Part shown: positions 38,514 to 47,787 of the stretch, piece after piece
Position numbering within the stretch: position 1 is the stretch's first letter
How the letters are laid out: each line of letters begins with the position of its first letter
From: Allostella vacuolata
GTDB taxonomy: Bacteria > Pseudomonadota > Alphaproteobacteria > ATCC43930 > Allostellaceae
Reading direction: 5' to 3'
DNA: 64,000 bases
Assembly (NCBI GenBank): GCA_006739055.1
Contig: AP019702.1
Location: forward strand, 5,770,762 to 5,834,761
The notes under the pieces: generated by a model
Database searches by the model: none
What the model saw: the letters and a program-made list of their open reading frames with translations, nothing else
What the model was told of the DNA's origin: nothing
Made by a program: the position numbers and the translations under genes

Positions 38514-40463
38514 CTAAGCCTTGCCCAATTGGCAGACCGCTTCCCAGGCGTCGTTGACGGCCTCGCCGATGCGGCCGCCGCGGCGGGCATCGCCGATCAC
38601 CGCATGGGGAATGCCGGCGGCATCCATGGCCGCGCCGAGGCCGGCCGCGGGCGATCGGCCCTGGGCCAGCAGCACCTGGCCTGCGGCGATGACGCGCTGC
38701 CGGCCGTCCGCGCCTTCCAGCGACGCGGTGCCGGCCGCGGCACCGACCAGCCGGGTTTCCGCCTCCACCGTGATCCGCGGGTGCGCATGGATGCGCGCCA
38801 GCAACGTCCGGCGATAGACGAACTCCGCGCTGCGGGCGAGCTGCCGGGCGGGCGAGCGGGTGACGAGACGGACGTCCCAGCCTTCGGCCGCGGCCAGCTC
38901 CGCGGTCTCGCAGCCGGTCTCGCCGCCGCCATAGACGACGACCGGCCCCGGCCCCAGCGCCTGCCGGCCGGCCAGAACCTCGTAGGCGGAGGCGACGATG
39001 CCGCCGGGGGCTAGGTCGGCCACGCGGTCGGCGGAGCCGGTCGCGAGCAGGACGAAGTCGGGCGCCTCGCGCCGGATCGTCGCGTCGTCGGCGACGGTGC
39101 CGCACCGGACCGTGACCCCGGCCTCGCCGAGGCGCCGGACCAGATGATCGCGGTACCAGAGGAGCTTGTCCTTGAAGGGCGGCCTGGCCGAAACGTCGAT
39201 GCCGCCGCCCAGCCGGGGCGAGGCCTCGAACAGGACGACCCGCCAGCCGGCATCGGCCAGCATCGCCGCCCCGGCCATGCCGCCGGGGCCGCCGCCGACC
39301 ACGACCGCGCGCGGCCGATCCCGGCGGACGACGGGTCCCGGTTCGTGGTCGCGCCCGACCGCGGGGTTCTCGGCGCAGCCGATCGGCCCGTGCTGCCCCA
39401 GCCGCTGGATGCACCAGTTGCACGAGGTGCAGGGGCGGATCGCCCCGGCCCGGCCGCCGGCCGCCTTGCGCGCCCAGTCCGGGTCCGCCAGCAGGGCCCG
39501 GCCCAGCGCGACCAGGTCGGTGCTGCCCTCGGCGATTGCCGCCTCCGCCAGGTGCGGGCTGCGGATCACGCCGACGCCGATCACCGGAGCCGCGCCGCCG
39601 AGCGCATGGCGGATGCGCCGCGCATGACCGAGCCGCCATCCCTCGGCCGCCGCGATCGGGTCGACGTTGGTGTCGAGCCGCTCGGCGACGCCCGTCGAGA
39701 CATGGATCGCATCGGCCCCCGCCGCGACCAGCGCACGGGCCGCCGCCGCCGCCTCGTCGGGATCGATGCCGCCCGGCACGAATTCCTCCGCCGACAGGCG
39801 ATAGACCAGGGGCCGGTCGCCGATCGCGGCCTTGACCCGGCGCACCACGGCGGTGGGGAAGGCGAGGCGCCGGGCTGCGTCCCCGCCCCAGGCGTCGTCC
39901 CGCCGGTTGGTCCAGGGCGACAGGAACTGGCCCAGAAGATAGCCATGGGCGCCATGCAGCTCGACCGCGGCATAGCCGGCCGCGACGGCGCGGCCGGCGG
40001 CATGGGCGAAACGCGCGACCAGCGCCTCGATCTCCGTGTCGTCCAGCGCGCGCGGTGCGGTGCGGAACATCGGGCTTGGATGGACCGAGGGCGCGACCGG
40101 CTGCCGGCCCTCGATGAAGCGCGGGCTGGTCTGGCGCCCGGCGTGGTGCAGCTGCAGGCAGGGGACGGCGCCCGCATCGGCGATCGCGCGGGCCAGGCGC
40201 GCATGGCCCGCCACCAGCGCATCGTGGTCAAGCGCCAGCTGGATGGCGCTGCCCTTGCCGTGGCGCTGGTCGACGCAGGTGTATTCGACCGTCACCATCC
40301 CGGCCCCGCCCTCGGCCCGGCGCCGGTAGTGGGCGAGCAGCGCCTCGGTCACGCCGCCGCTCGCATCGGCGAGGTTCGTCTCCATCGCCGCCATCACCAG
40401 CCGGTTCGGCAGGGTGAGCCGACCCAGGCGGACGGGCGAGAAGAGCAGGGGAAAAACCATCAT
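38514..40463 (-). CDS. NADH:flavin oxidoreductase, trimethylamine-dehydrogenase/dienoyl-CoA-reductase type
   Basis: 649-residue FMN / 4Fe-4S / FAD-type enzyme. An OYE-like barrel occupies residues 1-365 (LHHAGRQTSPRF, ELHGAHGYLLGQFLSPWTNRRDD). Cluster cysteines follow in CTSCNWC and then GPIGC, with the spacing seen in trimethylamine dehydrogenase. After that comes a Rossmann domain with VVGGGPGGMAGAAML and VVVYGGGETGCETAE. May reduce an unsaturated acyl-CoA or demethylate an amine. A strong palindrome overlaps its promoter. Confidence 0.9.
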   Translation of the reverse strand: MMVFPLLFSPVRLGRLTLPNRLVMAAMETNLADASGGVTEALLAHYRRRAEGGAGMVTVEYTCVDQRHGKGSAIQLALDHDALVAGHARLARAIADAGAVPCLQLHHAGRQTSPRFIEGRQPVAPSVHPSPMFRTAPRALDDTEIEALVARFAHAAGRAVAAGYAAVELHGAHGYLLGQFLSPWTNRRDDAWGGDAARRLAFPTAVVRRVKAAIGDRPLVYRLSAEEFVPGGIDPDEAAAAARALVAAGADAIHVSTGVAERLDTNVDPIAAAEGWRLGHARRIRHALGGAAPVIGVGVIRSPHLAEAAIAEGSTDLVALGRALLADPDWARKAAGGRAGAIRPCTSCNWCIQRLGQHGPIGCAENPAVGRDHEPGPVVRRDRPRAVVVGGGPGGMAGAAMLADAGWRVVLFEASPRLGGGIDVSARPPFKDKLLWYRDHLVRRLGEAGVTVRCGTVADDATIRREAPDFVLLATGSADRVADLAPGGIVASAYEVLAGRQALGPGPVVVYGGGETGCETAELAAAEGWDVRLVTRSPARQLARSAEFVYRRTLLARIHAHPRITVEAETRLVGAAAGTASLEGADGRQRVIAAGQVLLAQGRSPAAGLGAAMDAAGIPHAVIGDARRGGRIGEAVNDAWEAVCQLGKA

Positions 40464-40465
40464 GG

Positions 40466-40493
40466 GGCGCCATCATACCCGGTATGTGGCGCC
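40466..40493. promoter_or_regulatory. 28-bp palindromic operator before the oxidoreductase gene
   Basis: Outer arms GGCGCC at 40466-40471 and 40488-40493 surround CATACC-C-GGTATG at the centre (40474-40486). The two halves match except for one extra base on the left. It begins 3 bp upstream of the start codon, so a bound repressor would block transcription. The binding protein is unknown. Confidence 0.55.
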
Positions 40494-40505
40494 GGGCCAG
40501 ACCGG

Positions 40506-41318
40506 TCAGTCGGGGGCGGCGGCGTGCCCGGACAAGTCGTGGATGGTAGGGTTGGTGCCGCAGAGCGGGCAGTCGGGATCGCGTCTGGCGCGGATCCGGC
40601 GCACGGAGGCGGCCAGGGCGTCGTAGAGCAGCAGGCCGCCGGCCAGGCTGTCGCCCAGCCCCAGCACCTCCTTCAGCACCTCGGTCGCCTGCATCGTGCC
40701 GACCACGCCGGCGACGGCGCCGAAGATGCCGGCCTGTTCGCAGCGGGGGACCAGGTCGGGCGGCGGCGGGGCGCGGAAGAGGCAGCGGTAGCAGGGCCGA
40801 TTCTCGCCCGGCTCATGCGCCTTGTAGGTCGAGATCTGCCCCTCGAAGCGCAGCAGGGCGGCCGAGACGAGCGGCACGCCGGCGAAATAGCAGGCATCGT
40901 TCAACAGGTAGCGGGCGGCGAAATTGTCGGTGCCGTCGACCACCAGGTCATGGTCGCGGACCAGCCGCTCGACATTGGCGACCGTCACCTTCTCGGTCAG
41001 GGCGGTGACCCTTGCGTCGGGATCGAGGCGGTGGATGGCGGTGCGCGCGCTCTCCGCCTTGGGCTGGCCGATCGTCTCCGTCGAATGGATCACCTGCCGC
41101 TGCAGGTTGGACAGCTCGACCGTGTCCGGATCGGCAATTGTCAGATGGCCGATGCCGGCCGCCGCCAGGTACAGCAGGACGGGTGCGCCCAGGCCGCCCG
41201 CCCCCACCATCAGCACGCGCGCGGCCAGCAGCCGCGCCTGCCCTTCCTCGCCCACCTCGTCCAGGATGACGTGGCGGGCATAGCGCTCCAGCTGCGCGTC
41301 GGTCAGTTCGATCGTCAT
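40506..41318 (-). CDS. moeB: MoeB/ThiF family adenylyltransferase
   Basis: 270-residue E1-like enzyme that adenylates the C-terminal Gly of a sulfur-carrier protein (MoaD or ThiS). The ATP site is VGAGGLGAPVLLYLAAAGIG, then ADPDTVELSNLQRQV with the metal-binding Asp. Zn cysteines are CYRC and CPLC. There is no C-terminal rhodanese domain. Whether it serves molybdopterin or thiamine cannot be settled; neither pathway is adjacent. Confidence 0.85.
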   Translation of the reverse strand: MTIELTDAQLERYARHVILDEVGEEGQARLLAARVLMVGAGGLGAPVLLYLAAAGIGHLTIADPDTVELSNLQRQVIHSTETIGQPKAESARTAIHRLDPDARVTALTEKVTVANVERLVRDHDLVVDGTDNFAARYLLNDACYFAGVPLVSAALLRFEGQISTYKAHEPGENRPCYRCLFRAPPPPDLVPRCEQAGIFGAVAGVVGTMQATEVLKEVLGLGDSLAGGLLLYDALAASVRRIRARRDPDCPLCGTNPTIHDLSGHAAAPD

Positions 41319-41407
41319 GGCGATCCAGCCTCGCACGAGCGGCCGGGTCTTGTCTTGAGCCGCATGTTCCGATCTGCTCCCCCGGTCTCGACAGATGGGA
41401 AGATGCG

Positions 41408-42628
41408 ATGAGGGAAGCGACGATGGCGCCGCCGCGCGGGCCGGGTACGGTGGCCGAGGTCTTCGTCGCCTTCCTGAAGCTCGGCCTGACCTCGTTCGGC
41501 GGGCCGATCGCCCATCTGGGATATTTCCGGGACGAGCTGGTGCGCCGCCGGCGCTGGATCGACGATGCCGGCTATGCGGACCTGGTGGCACTCTGCCAGT
41601 TCCTGCCGGGGCCGGCATCGAGCCAGGTCGGCTTCGCGCTGGGCATCTTGCGGGCCAATGGCCTGCTGGGCGGCCTCGCCGCCTGGGCCGGCTTCACCGT
41701 GCCGTCCGCGCTGGTCCTGGCCGCCTTCGCGATGGGTGCCGCCGCCTTCACGGGGCCGGCCGCCGAAGGCTTCCTGCACGGGCTGAAGCTGGTCGCCGTC
41801 GCGGTGGTGGCCCAGGCGATCTGGGGCATGGCCCGCAGCCTGACACCCGACCGGGCGCGGGGCGGCATCGCCCTGGGCGCCGTCTTCCTGATCGTCTTCG
41901 TCGGCGGCTCGCTCGGGCAGGTGGGGGCGATCCTGGCCGGCGGGCTGGCCGGGCTCGTCCTGTGCCGGGCCCCGCCCGCCGCCGCCCCCGCCGCTGCCTT
42001 GCGGTTCCCGGTAACGCGGCGGGCGGGCTTCGCGGCACTCGGTCTGTTCGCCGCGCTGCTGATCCTGTCGCCGGTCGCCGCGGCGCTGGTCGCCGACGGG
42101 GGCGTGCGCCTGTTCGATGCCTTCTACCGCTCGGGCGCCCTCGTCTTCGGGGGCGGGCATGTCGTGCTGCCGCTGCTGCAGGCGGAACTGGTGGGTGGCG
42201 GCCGGGTGGACGAGCAGGCCTTCCTCGCGGGGTACGGCCTGACGCAGGCGGTGCCGGGGCCGCTCTTCACCTTCGCGGCCTATCTGGGCGCGGTGGCCGG
42301 CCCGGCGCCGAACGGCATCGGCGGGGCGACGATCGCGCTCGCCGCCGTCTTCCTGCCGGGGCTGCTGCTGGTCTATGGCGCGTTGCCCTTCTGGCACCAA
42401 CTGCGCGGGCGGGCCGGCGCGCAGGCGGCGATGCGCGGCGCCAACGCGGCCGTCGTCGGCATTCTCGGGGCCGCGCTCTATCACCCGCTGTGGACCGGCG
42501 CGGTGGCGGGCGAGGTCGACTTCGCCCTGGCGCTGGCGGGCTTCCTGCTGCTCACCGTGTGGGCCGCGCCGCCCTGGATCGTGGTGCTGCTCCTGGCGGC
42601 GGCCGGCATGGCGGTGCGGCTGGCCTGA
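41408..42628 (+). CDS. chrA: Chromate transporter, ChrA family (two-domain)
   Basis: 406 residues, about 11-12 membrane segments, with two homologous CHR halves: FGGPIAHLGYFRDELVRRRRW near residue 31 and FGGGHVVLPLLQAELVG near residue 247, each followed by an LxQFLPGP-like or LTQAVPGPLFT motif. Full-length LCHR type that exports chromate. Start at ATG 41408; ATG 41423 is possible. Divergent from moeB, convergent with the MATE gene. Confidence 0.93.
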   Translation: MREATMAPPRGPGTVAEVFVAFLKLGLTSFGGPIAHLGYFRDELVRRRRWIDDAGYADLVALCQFLPGPASSQVGFALGILRANGLLGGLAAWAGFTVPSALVLAAFAMGAAAFTGPAAEGFLHGLKLVAVAVVAQAIWGMARSLTPDRARGGIALGAVFLIVFVGGSLGQVGAILAGGLAGLVLCRAPPAAAPAAALRFPVTRRAGFAALGLFAALLILSPVAAALVADGGVRLFDAFYRSGALVFGGGHVVLPLLQAELVGGGRVDEQAFLAGYGLTQAVPGPLFTFAAYLGAVAGPAPNGIGGATIALAAVFLPGLLLVYGALPFWHQLRGRAGAQAAMRGANAAVVGILGAALYHPLWTGAVAGEVDFALALAGFLLLTVWAAPPWIVVLLLAAAGMAVRLA

Positions 42629-42634
42629 ACCGGG

Positions 42635-43789
42635 TCAGCGGCGCAGCTCGCGGGTGGTCATGGCGATGGCCAGCATCGCCAGCGTGAAGACGAGCGAGGC
42701 GGCGGCGACGGCCGTTGCCAGCGTCGGCAGGTCGCCCCCCAGCCAATGGACGGCGGCCCAGCCGCCGACCGCGACGACGGCCAGCCGCAGCGAGCCGGCG
42801 AAGAACGGCGCAGTCGCCCGGCCGAGCCCGAGCAGCGAGAAGAAGAGGCCGAGCCCGACTCCCAGCACCGGATAGGACACGCCGACCCGGCGCAGGTAGC
42901 CGGCCCCCGCGGCGATCGCGGCCGGATCGTCGGAGAAGAGCCGCATCCATTCCTCCGGCACTGCCAGCGCCACGGTGGCGAAGATCCCGCCGATCAATAC
43001 CGCCAGCCACGCCCCGGTCCAGGCGACCTGCCGGGCCCGGTCGAGGCGCCCGGCGCCGACGCTGGTCGCCACCATGGCGATCACCGCCGACCCCATGGCG
43101 AAGGTGAGGGGGATCTGCAGCAGGTCGAGCCGGGCGGCCGCCCCGTACCCGGCCAGCGCCGCGGTGCCGAAGGCCGCGGCGAAGCCGGTGGCGAGGATCA
43201 TCGTCGCCTGTGCCTGCACGACGTTGAGCGCCGCCGGCACGCCGACGCCGAGGATGGCCGCGAAGTGCCGCCCCCGGACTGCGGCCGGGCGCAGCCGGAT
43301 CTCGCCGCGGCCGCCGAGCAGGTGCCAGGCCAGCACCAGCGCGCCGGTGGCATAGGAGGCGACGACGGCGATGGCCGCGCCGCGCACGCCGAGCGACGGG
43401 ACCGGCCCCAGCCCCAGGATCAGCACCGGCGACAGGGCGAGGTGCACCGCCTCCCCGGCGACGATCGCCGTCGCCGGCACCAGCATGTTGCCGGTGCCGC
43501 GGACGATGTTGGCCAGCAGGTTCATCAGCCAGACGGCGACCACCCCGCCGAAGACGATGCCGGAATAGGCGACCGCCGCCGCCAGACCGCCGCCGGTCGC
43601 CCCCATGGCGGCATAGAGCGCGGGGCCGGCGGTCAGCATGACCCCCGTGAAGAAGCCCCCGACCAGCAGCGCCAGCAGGACGGCGTGGAAGGCGATCGCG
43701 GTCGCGTCCGCCGGCCGGCCGGCGCCCATGGCACGGGCGACGGCGCCGTTGACGCCGGCGCCCAGGCCGCTGGCGGAGGTCATCTGCAT
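42635..43789 (-). CDS. MATE family efflux transporter, N-terminus apparently frameshifted
   Basis: 384 residues can be read from the first usable in-frame ATG at 43789, but MATE proteins are ~440 residues. The same frame continues upstream to about 43990 with a convincing MATE N-terminus (LEGPVAPTLLRLALPN ... FDAVFVGWIGTDALAGVSLAF). No ATG, GTG or TTG occurs in that stretch. A good start with ribosome site (GGAAAGG, ATG at 44006) exists one frame away. One surplus base between 44006 and about 43975, perhaps in the CCC/ACCACCC run, would explain it. Either a sequencing error or a recent inactivating indel. Confidence 0.75.
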   Translation of the reverse strand: MQMTSASGLGAGVNGAVARAMGAGRPADATAIAFHAVLLALLVGGFFTGVMLTAGPALYAAMGATGGGLAAAVAYSGIVFGGVVAVWLMNLLANIVRGTGNMLVPATAIVAGEAVHLALSPVLILGLGPVPSLGVRGAAIAVVASYATGALVLAWHLLGGRGEIRLRPAAVRGRHFAAILGVGVPAALNVVQAQATMILATGFAAAFGTAALAGYGAAARLDLLQIPLTFAMGSAVIAMVATSVGAGRLDRARQVAWTGAWLAVLIGGIFATVALAVPEEWMRLFSDDPAAIAAGAGYLRRVGVSYPVLGVGLGLFFSLLGLGRATAPFFAGSLRLAVVAVGGWAAVHWLGGDLPTLATAVAAASLVFTLAMLAIAMTTRELRR

Positions 43790-44151
43790 CAGCAGGAAGA
43801 TCGGGAAGGCGAGCGAGACGCCGGCCAGCGCGTCGGTGCCGATCCAGCCGACGAAGACCGCGTCGAAGCTGATGAAGGCGATCCGCGCCGCCGCTTCGCC
43901 GAGGTTGGGCAGGGCCAGGCGCAGCAGGGTGGGCGCGACCGGCCCCTCCAGGATGCGCCGGGTGCGGGCGGGCAGGGTGGTGGGAGAGGGACGAGTCGTC
44001 GGCCATGCGTGCCTTTCCGCGAGCGTGCTGGCGCACCGACAGTTGCCGCTCCGCGCCGTCGACGCAATGACCTCGCGGGTAAGCGCAGGCGGCTTGACGG
44101 GCCCGGCGCCGAACCGCTCTGCTGGCGCAAAACCCGGAGGAACCCAGGCCC
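43790..44151. other. Region between the annotated MATE start and the ThDP enzyme gene
   Basis: Positions 43790-44006 hold the conserved but out-of-frame N-terminal coding part of the MATE gene on the minus strand. Positions 44007-44151 are the true divergent spacer. It contains TTGACG at 44094 without a clear -10, and CGGAGGAAC upstream of the ThDP gene start. Confidence 0.5.
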
Positions 44152-45846
44152 ATGCAGCAGATCCCGACCATGAAGGGGGCGCGATACATCGCCGAAGCCG
44201 CTCAGGCCGTCGGCATCGACCATGTCTTCTTCGTCGACGCCGTCCTGCGCCGGGCGCTGGTGGAGATGGAGGAGGTCGGCATCCGCCGCGTCCTGGCCCG
44301 CTCGGAGAAGGCCGCCGCCTACATGGCCGACGGCTATTCCCGCGCCGCCCGGCGGCCGGCCCTGTGCATGGCCCAGGCGGTGGGCGCCGCCAACCTGGCG
44401 GCCGGCCTGCAGGATGCCTGGCTCGGCCAGTCGAGCGTGGTGGCGCTGACCGGCCGCAAGCCGCCCATCGAGCAGTACCGCAACGCCTACCAGGAGATTC
44501 CGCACGAGCCGCTCTTCTCGGCCGTTACCAAGATGACGGCGCGGGTCGACCTGCCCGAGCAGCTGCCGTTGCTGCTGCGCCAGGCCTTCCGGGTCGCGAC
44601 CAGCGGCCGGCCCGGCCCGGCCCATCTCGACATCAACGGCATGACCGGCGACACCACGGCGATGGCCGACTGCATCGGCGCGGCCATGCCGGAGGCGAGC
44701 TTCGCCCGGGTCCCGGCCTTCCGCCCACCCTGCGACCCCGAGATGCTGGCGGTCGCCGCGGCTGCGATCGACGCCGCCCGGCGTCCCGTCCTGGTCGTCG
44801 GCCTCGGTGCCATGGTCTCCCGGGCCGAGGCCGCCGTGGTGCGCCTGGCCGAGCGCCTGTCCGCGCCGGTGGTGGCTGCGCTCGACGCCAAGGCGGTGAT
44901 GGTCGACCGCCATCCGCTCAATGGCGGGATCGTCGGCACCTATTCCCGCAGCTGCGCCAACCGCATCGTCGCCGAGGCGGACCTCGTGCTCTTCGTCGGC
45001 TGCGACACCGGCGACCAGGTGACGAGCAACTGGGCCCTGCCGCTGCCGGGCATCCCGGTCGTGCAGATCGACCCCGACCCGGCCGAGCTCGGCCGCTCCT
45101 ATCCCGGCACCATCGGCCTGCAGGCCGACGTGCGGGCCGGCCTCGAGCAGCTCGCGGCGGCGGTCGCCCCGCGGGAGGCTGGCGAATGGACGGCGCGCGC
45201 CCAGGCACTGGTCGCGGAGTGGCGGACGGAGACGGCCCCGGCGCTGGCATCCCCCGCCCGCCCGATCCGGCCGGAGCGGCTCTGTGCGGAGCTGTCGGCA
45301 GTCCTGCCGGACGATGTCATGCTGGTGGCCGACACCGGCTATTCCTCGCAATGGAGCGGCACCCTGGTCGAGCTGCGCTCGTCCCGCCAGGGCTACCTGC
45401 GGGCGGCGGGCTCGCTCGGCTGGGGCTTTCCCGGCGCGCTCGGCGCCAAGTGCGCGCTGCCCGGCCGTCCGGTCGTCTGCTTCACCGGCGACGGCGGCTT
45501 CATGTACCACATGGCCGAGCTGGAGACGGCGCGGCGCTGCGGCATCCATACGGTCACGGTGGTCAACAACAATGGCTGCCTCGCCCAGGGCGCGCGCAGC
45601 ATCGACGCCGCCTACGAGGGCCGCAACGGCAACAAGAATGAGATCTACGTCTTCCACCCGATGGATTTCGCCGCCATCGCCCGATCGATGGACTGCTTCG
45701 GCGTGCGAGTCGAGAAGGCGGCCGACTTCGCCGACGCCTTCGCCGAGGCGTCCCGCGCCGGCCGGCCGGCGGTGATCGACGTGGCGACCGACCCGGAGGC
45801 GCGCGCGCCCCTGGGCTGGACTCCGCGCCAGGAGGCCCGGCCATGA
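44152..45846 (+). CDS. Thiamine diphosphate-binding enzyme, acetolactate synthase-like
   Basis: 564 residues in the three-domain PYR / central / PP layout. Catalytic Glu in LARSEKAAAYMADGYSR; central domain VLVVGLGAMVSRAEA; ThDP/Mg site from GDGGFMYHMAELETARR to VNNNG (GDG...NN). Not an ordinary IlvB: no IlvN follows, and the substrate loop differs. It probably decarboxylates or ligates a 2-oxo acid. Overlaps the downstream hydroxyacyl-CoA dehydrogenase-like gene (ATGA), so both act in one pathway. Confidence 0.88.
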   Translation: MQQIPTMKGARYIAEAAQAVGIDHVFFVDAVLRRALVEMEEVGIRRVLARSEKAAAYMADGYSRAARRPALCMAQAVGAANLAAGLQDAWLGQSSVVALTGRKPPIEQYRNAYQEIPHEPLFSAVTKMTARVDLPEQLPLLLRQAFRVATSGRPGPAHLDINGMTGDTTAMADCIGAAMPEASFARVPAFRPPCDPEMLAVAAAAIDAARRPVLVVGLGAMVSRAEAAVVRLAERLSAPVVAALDAKAVMVDRHPLNGGIVGTYSRSCANRIVAEADLVLFVGCDTGDQVTSNWALPLPGIPVVQIDPDPAELGRSYPGTIGLQADVRAGLEQLAAAVAPREAGEWTARAQALVAEWRTETAPALASPARPIRPERLCAELSAVLPDDVMLVADTGYSSQWSGTLVELRSSRQGYLRAAGSLGWGFPGALGAKCALPGRPVVCFTGDGGFMYHMAELETARRCGIHTVTVVNNNGCLAQGARSIDAAYEGRNGNKNEIYVFHPMDFAAIARSMDCFGVRVEKAADFADAFAEASRAGRPAVIDVATDPEARAPLGWTPRQEARP

Positions 45847-46820
45847 ATCCATCCCCGATGCCGGTCGCCGTCATCGGTGCGGGCACCATGGGCCACGCGC
45901 TGGCCCTGGTGCACGCGCTGGGCGGCCACCCCGTGCGCCTCTACGACAACAGCCCGGTGGCACTTGCCCGCGCGCCCGGCCTGATGCAGACGGCGCTCGC
46001 CACCATCCGGGCGGCGGGCGAGGCGCCGCCCGGCTGGACGGCCGACCGCCTGGCGGACGCGGTCCGCATCGTCCCCGACCTGGGCGAGGCAGCAGGCGGT
46101 GCCGGCCTGGTGGTCGAAGCGGTGGCCGAGGACGCCGAGGTGAAGCGGCAGGTGTTCGCCGCCCTCGACGGGCTGATGCCCGACGATGCGATCCTCGCCA
46201 GCAACACCTCGATGCTGGACATCTTCCCGCTGGTGCCGGAGCGCCGGGCGCGGCACACGCTGATCGCCCACTGGTACACCCCGCCCTACCTGGTCGACCT
46301 GGTCGACGTGGTGGCGGGCCCGGCCACCGACCCGGCGGTGGTGGAGACGGTCCGCGCCCTCTATGCCGGCTTCGGCAAGCATCCGATCGTGCTGCGCCGC
46401 TTCGTGCCCGGCTTCATCGCCAACCGCATCCAGGCGGCGATCTCGCTGGAGGTGAACGCGCTCCTCGATGCGGGCGTCGCGGGACCGGCCGACATCGACG
46501 ATTCGATCCGCCACGGCCTCGCCCTGCGCATGGCCCTGATGGGCCATTTGATGAAGGCGGACTTCACCGGCCTGGCCCTGTCGCGCAAGATCCTCGGCAA
46601 CCGCTCCTACACCCCGCCCGAGGCGACCGGGCGCTGCGCCACGCTGGAGCGGCTGGTCGATGCCGGCCGCACCGGGGTCGATGCCGGGGCGGGTTACTAC
46701 GACTATGGCGGCCGCAGCGCGGCCGAGCTGTTCCAGGAGCGCGACCGCAAGCTGTTCGCGCTCAAGCGCGCGTTCCGGGCGGTCGAGGGGGTGCCGGCCC
46801 GGCCGGTGGACAGCGACTGA
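45843..46820 (+). CDS. 3-hydroxyacyl-CoA dehydrogenase NAD-binding family protein
   Basis: 325 residues. NAD motif VAVIGAGTMGHALALVHALGG (8-28). SNTSMLDIF and HWYTPPYLVDLVDVV carry the catalytic region, with His in the HxxxPP position, and the helical C-terminal domain starts at FVPGFIANRIQAAISLEVNALLDAGVA. Could oxidise a 3-hydroxy acid or acyl-CoA; lambda-crystallin/L-gulonate dehydrogenase relatives look alike. Coupled to the ThDP enzyme by overlapping start. Confidence 0.87.
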   Translation: MNPSPMPVAVIGAGTMGHALALVHALGGHPVRLYDNSPVALARAPGLMQTALATIRAAGEAPPGWTADRLADAVRIVPDLGEAAGGAGLVVEAVAEDAEVKRQVFAALDGLMPDDAILASNTSMLDIFPLVPERRARHTLIAHWYTPPYLVDLVDVVAGPATDPAVVETVRALYAGFGKHPIVLRRFVPGFIANRIQAAISLEVNALLDAGVAGPADIDDSIRHGLALRMALMGHLMKADFTGLALSRKILGNRSYTPPEATGRCATLERLVDAGRTGVDAGAGYYDYGGRSAAELFQERDRKLFALKRAFRAVEGVPARPVDSD

Positions 46821-46827
46821 CGGCGGC

Positions 46828-46852
46828 GGCCGTTACCCGGCAGGTAATGGCC
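46828..46852. promoter_or_regulatory. Inverted repeat upstream of the XRE regulator
   Basis: GGCCGTTACC (46828-46837), five bases, GGTAATGGCC (46843-46852): arms of ten with one mismatch, core TTACC-N5-GGTAA. It lies 52-76 bp before the regulator start and looks like its own operator. Confidence 0.5.
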
Positions 46853-46903
46853 GGGCGGCGGGCGGGTGGCTAGGTTTGGCGGACGACCAGGGGAGATGTC
46901 GTC

Positions 46904-47761
46904 ATGAGCTATCCCACCCGCGCCGAGCCCACCGTCGGCCCGCTGCTGGCGCAATGGCGCCGCGCGCGCCGCATGAGCCAGATGGAGCTGTCCGGCGAGA
47001 GCGGCGTCTCGACCCGCCATCTCAGCTTCGTCGAGAGCGGCCGGGCGCGGCCGAGCCGCGAGCTGGTGCTGCGCCTGTCTGCAGCACTCGCCGTGCCGCG
47101 CCGCGAGCGCAACACGCTGCTGCTGGCGGCTGGATTCGCCCCGGCCTTCCGCGAGACGCCGCTCGAGGCCCCGGAGATGGCGGAGGTCCTGCGGGCCATC
47201 ACCATGATCCTGGCGCATCACGCGCCGTTCCCCGCGGTGGCGCTGGATTCCCGCTGGGACGTGCTGATGGCCAACCCGGCCTATGCCGCCTCGGTCAACG
47301 GCTGCGGGCCGGATGCGCTGGGCGGGCCGCCCATCGCCCCGCTCGTGCTGCTGCCCCGCCCGCGCCCGAACCTGTTGCGGATGCTGTGCCATCCGGACGG
47401 CATCCGCCATCACCTCGACAACTGGGCGGAGGCGACGCTGGCCGTCCTCGGGCGCGCCCGGCGCGAGATCGCCCGCGACAGCGACCCCGTGCGCCGCGCC
47501 CGCTTCGAGGAGGCGCTGGCCTATCCCGGCGTGCCGCCGCTGCCGGAGCTCGATGCGGCCGGCGTGTCGGAGCTGATCGTGCCGGTGGTCCTGCGCTCGC
47601 CGGCGGGCCCGCTGCGCTTCGTCAGCACCATCGCCACGCTCGGCACGGCCCAGGACATCACCCTCCAGGATCTGCGCATCGAGACCTTCCATCCGGCCGA
47701 CGCCGCGACCGATCGGGCGATGCGCGGGCTGGCCGCGGCCGGTCCGGCCGGTCCACAGTAG
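46904..47761 (+). CDS. XRE family regulator with MmyB-like ligand domain
   Basis: 285 residues. N-terminal Cro/CI helix-turn-helix at about 12-66: LAQWRRARRMSQMELSGESGVSTRHLSFVESGRARPSRE. The rest (HHAPFPAVALDSRWDVLMANPAY ... RPNLLRMLCHPDGIRHHLDNW) is the PAS-like MmyB ligand-binding domain. Such proteins often regulate a neighbouring dehydrogenase or hydrolase; here the amidohydrolase gene follows by 26 bp. Confidence 0.92.
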   Translation: MSYPTRAEPTVGPLLAQWRRARRMSQMELSGESGVSTRHLSFVESGRARPSRELVLRLSAALAVPRRERNTLLLAAGFAPAFRETPLEAPEMAEVLRAITMILAHHAPFPAVALDSRWDVLMANPAYAASVNGCGPDALGGPPIAPLVLLPRPRPNLLRMLCHPDGIRHHLDNWAEATLAVLGRARREIARDSDPVRRARFEEALAYPGVPPLPELDAAGVSELIVPVVLRSPAGPLRFVSTIATLGTAQDITLQDLRIETFHPADAATDRAMRGLAAAGPAGPQ

Positions 47762-47787
47762 GCGCGGTCCAACGGAAGGAGCATGCC

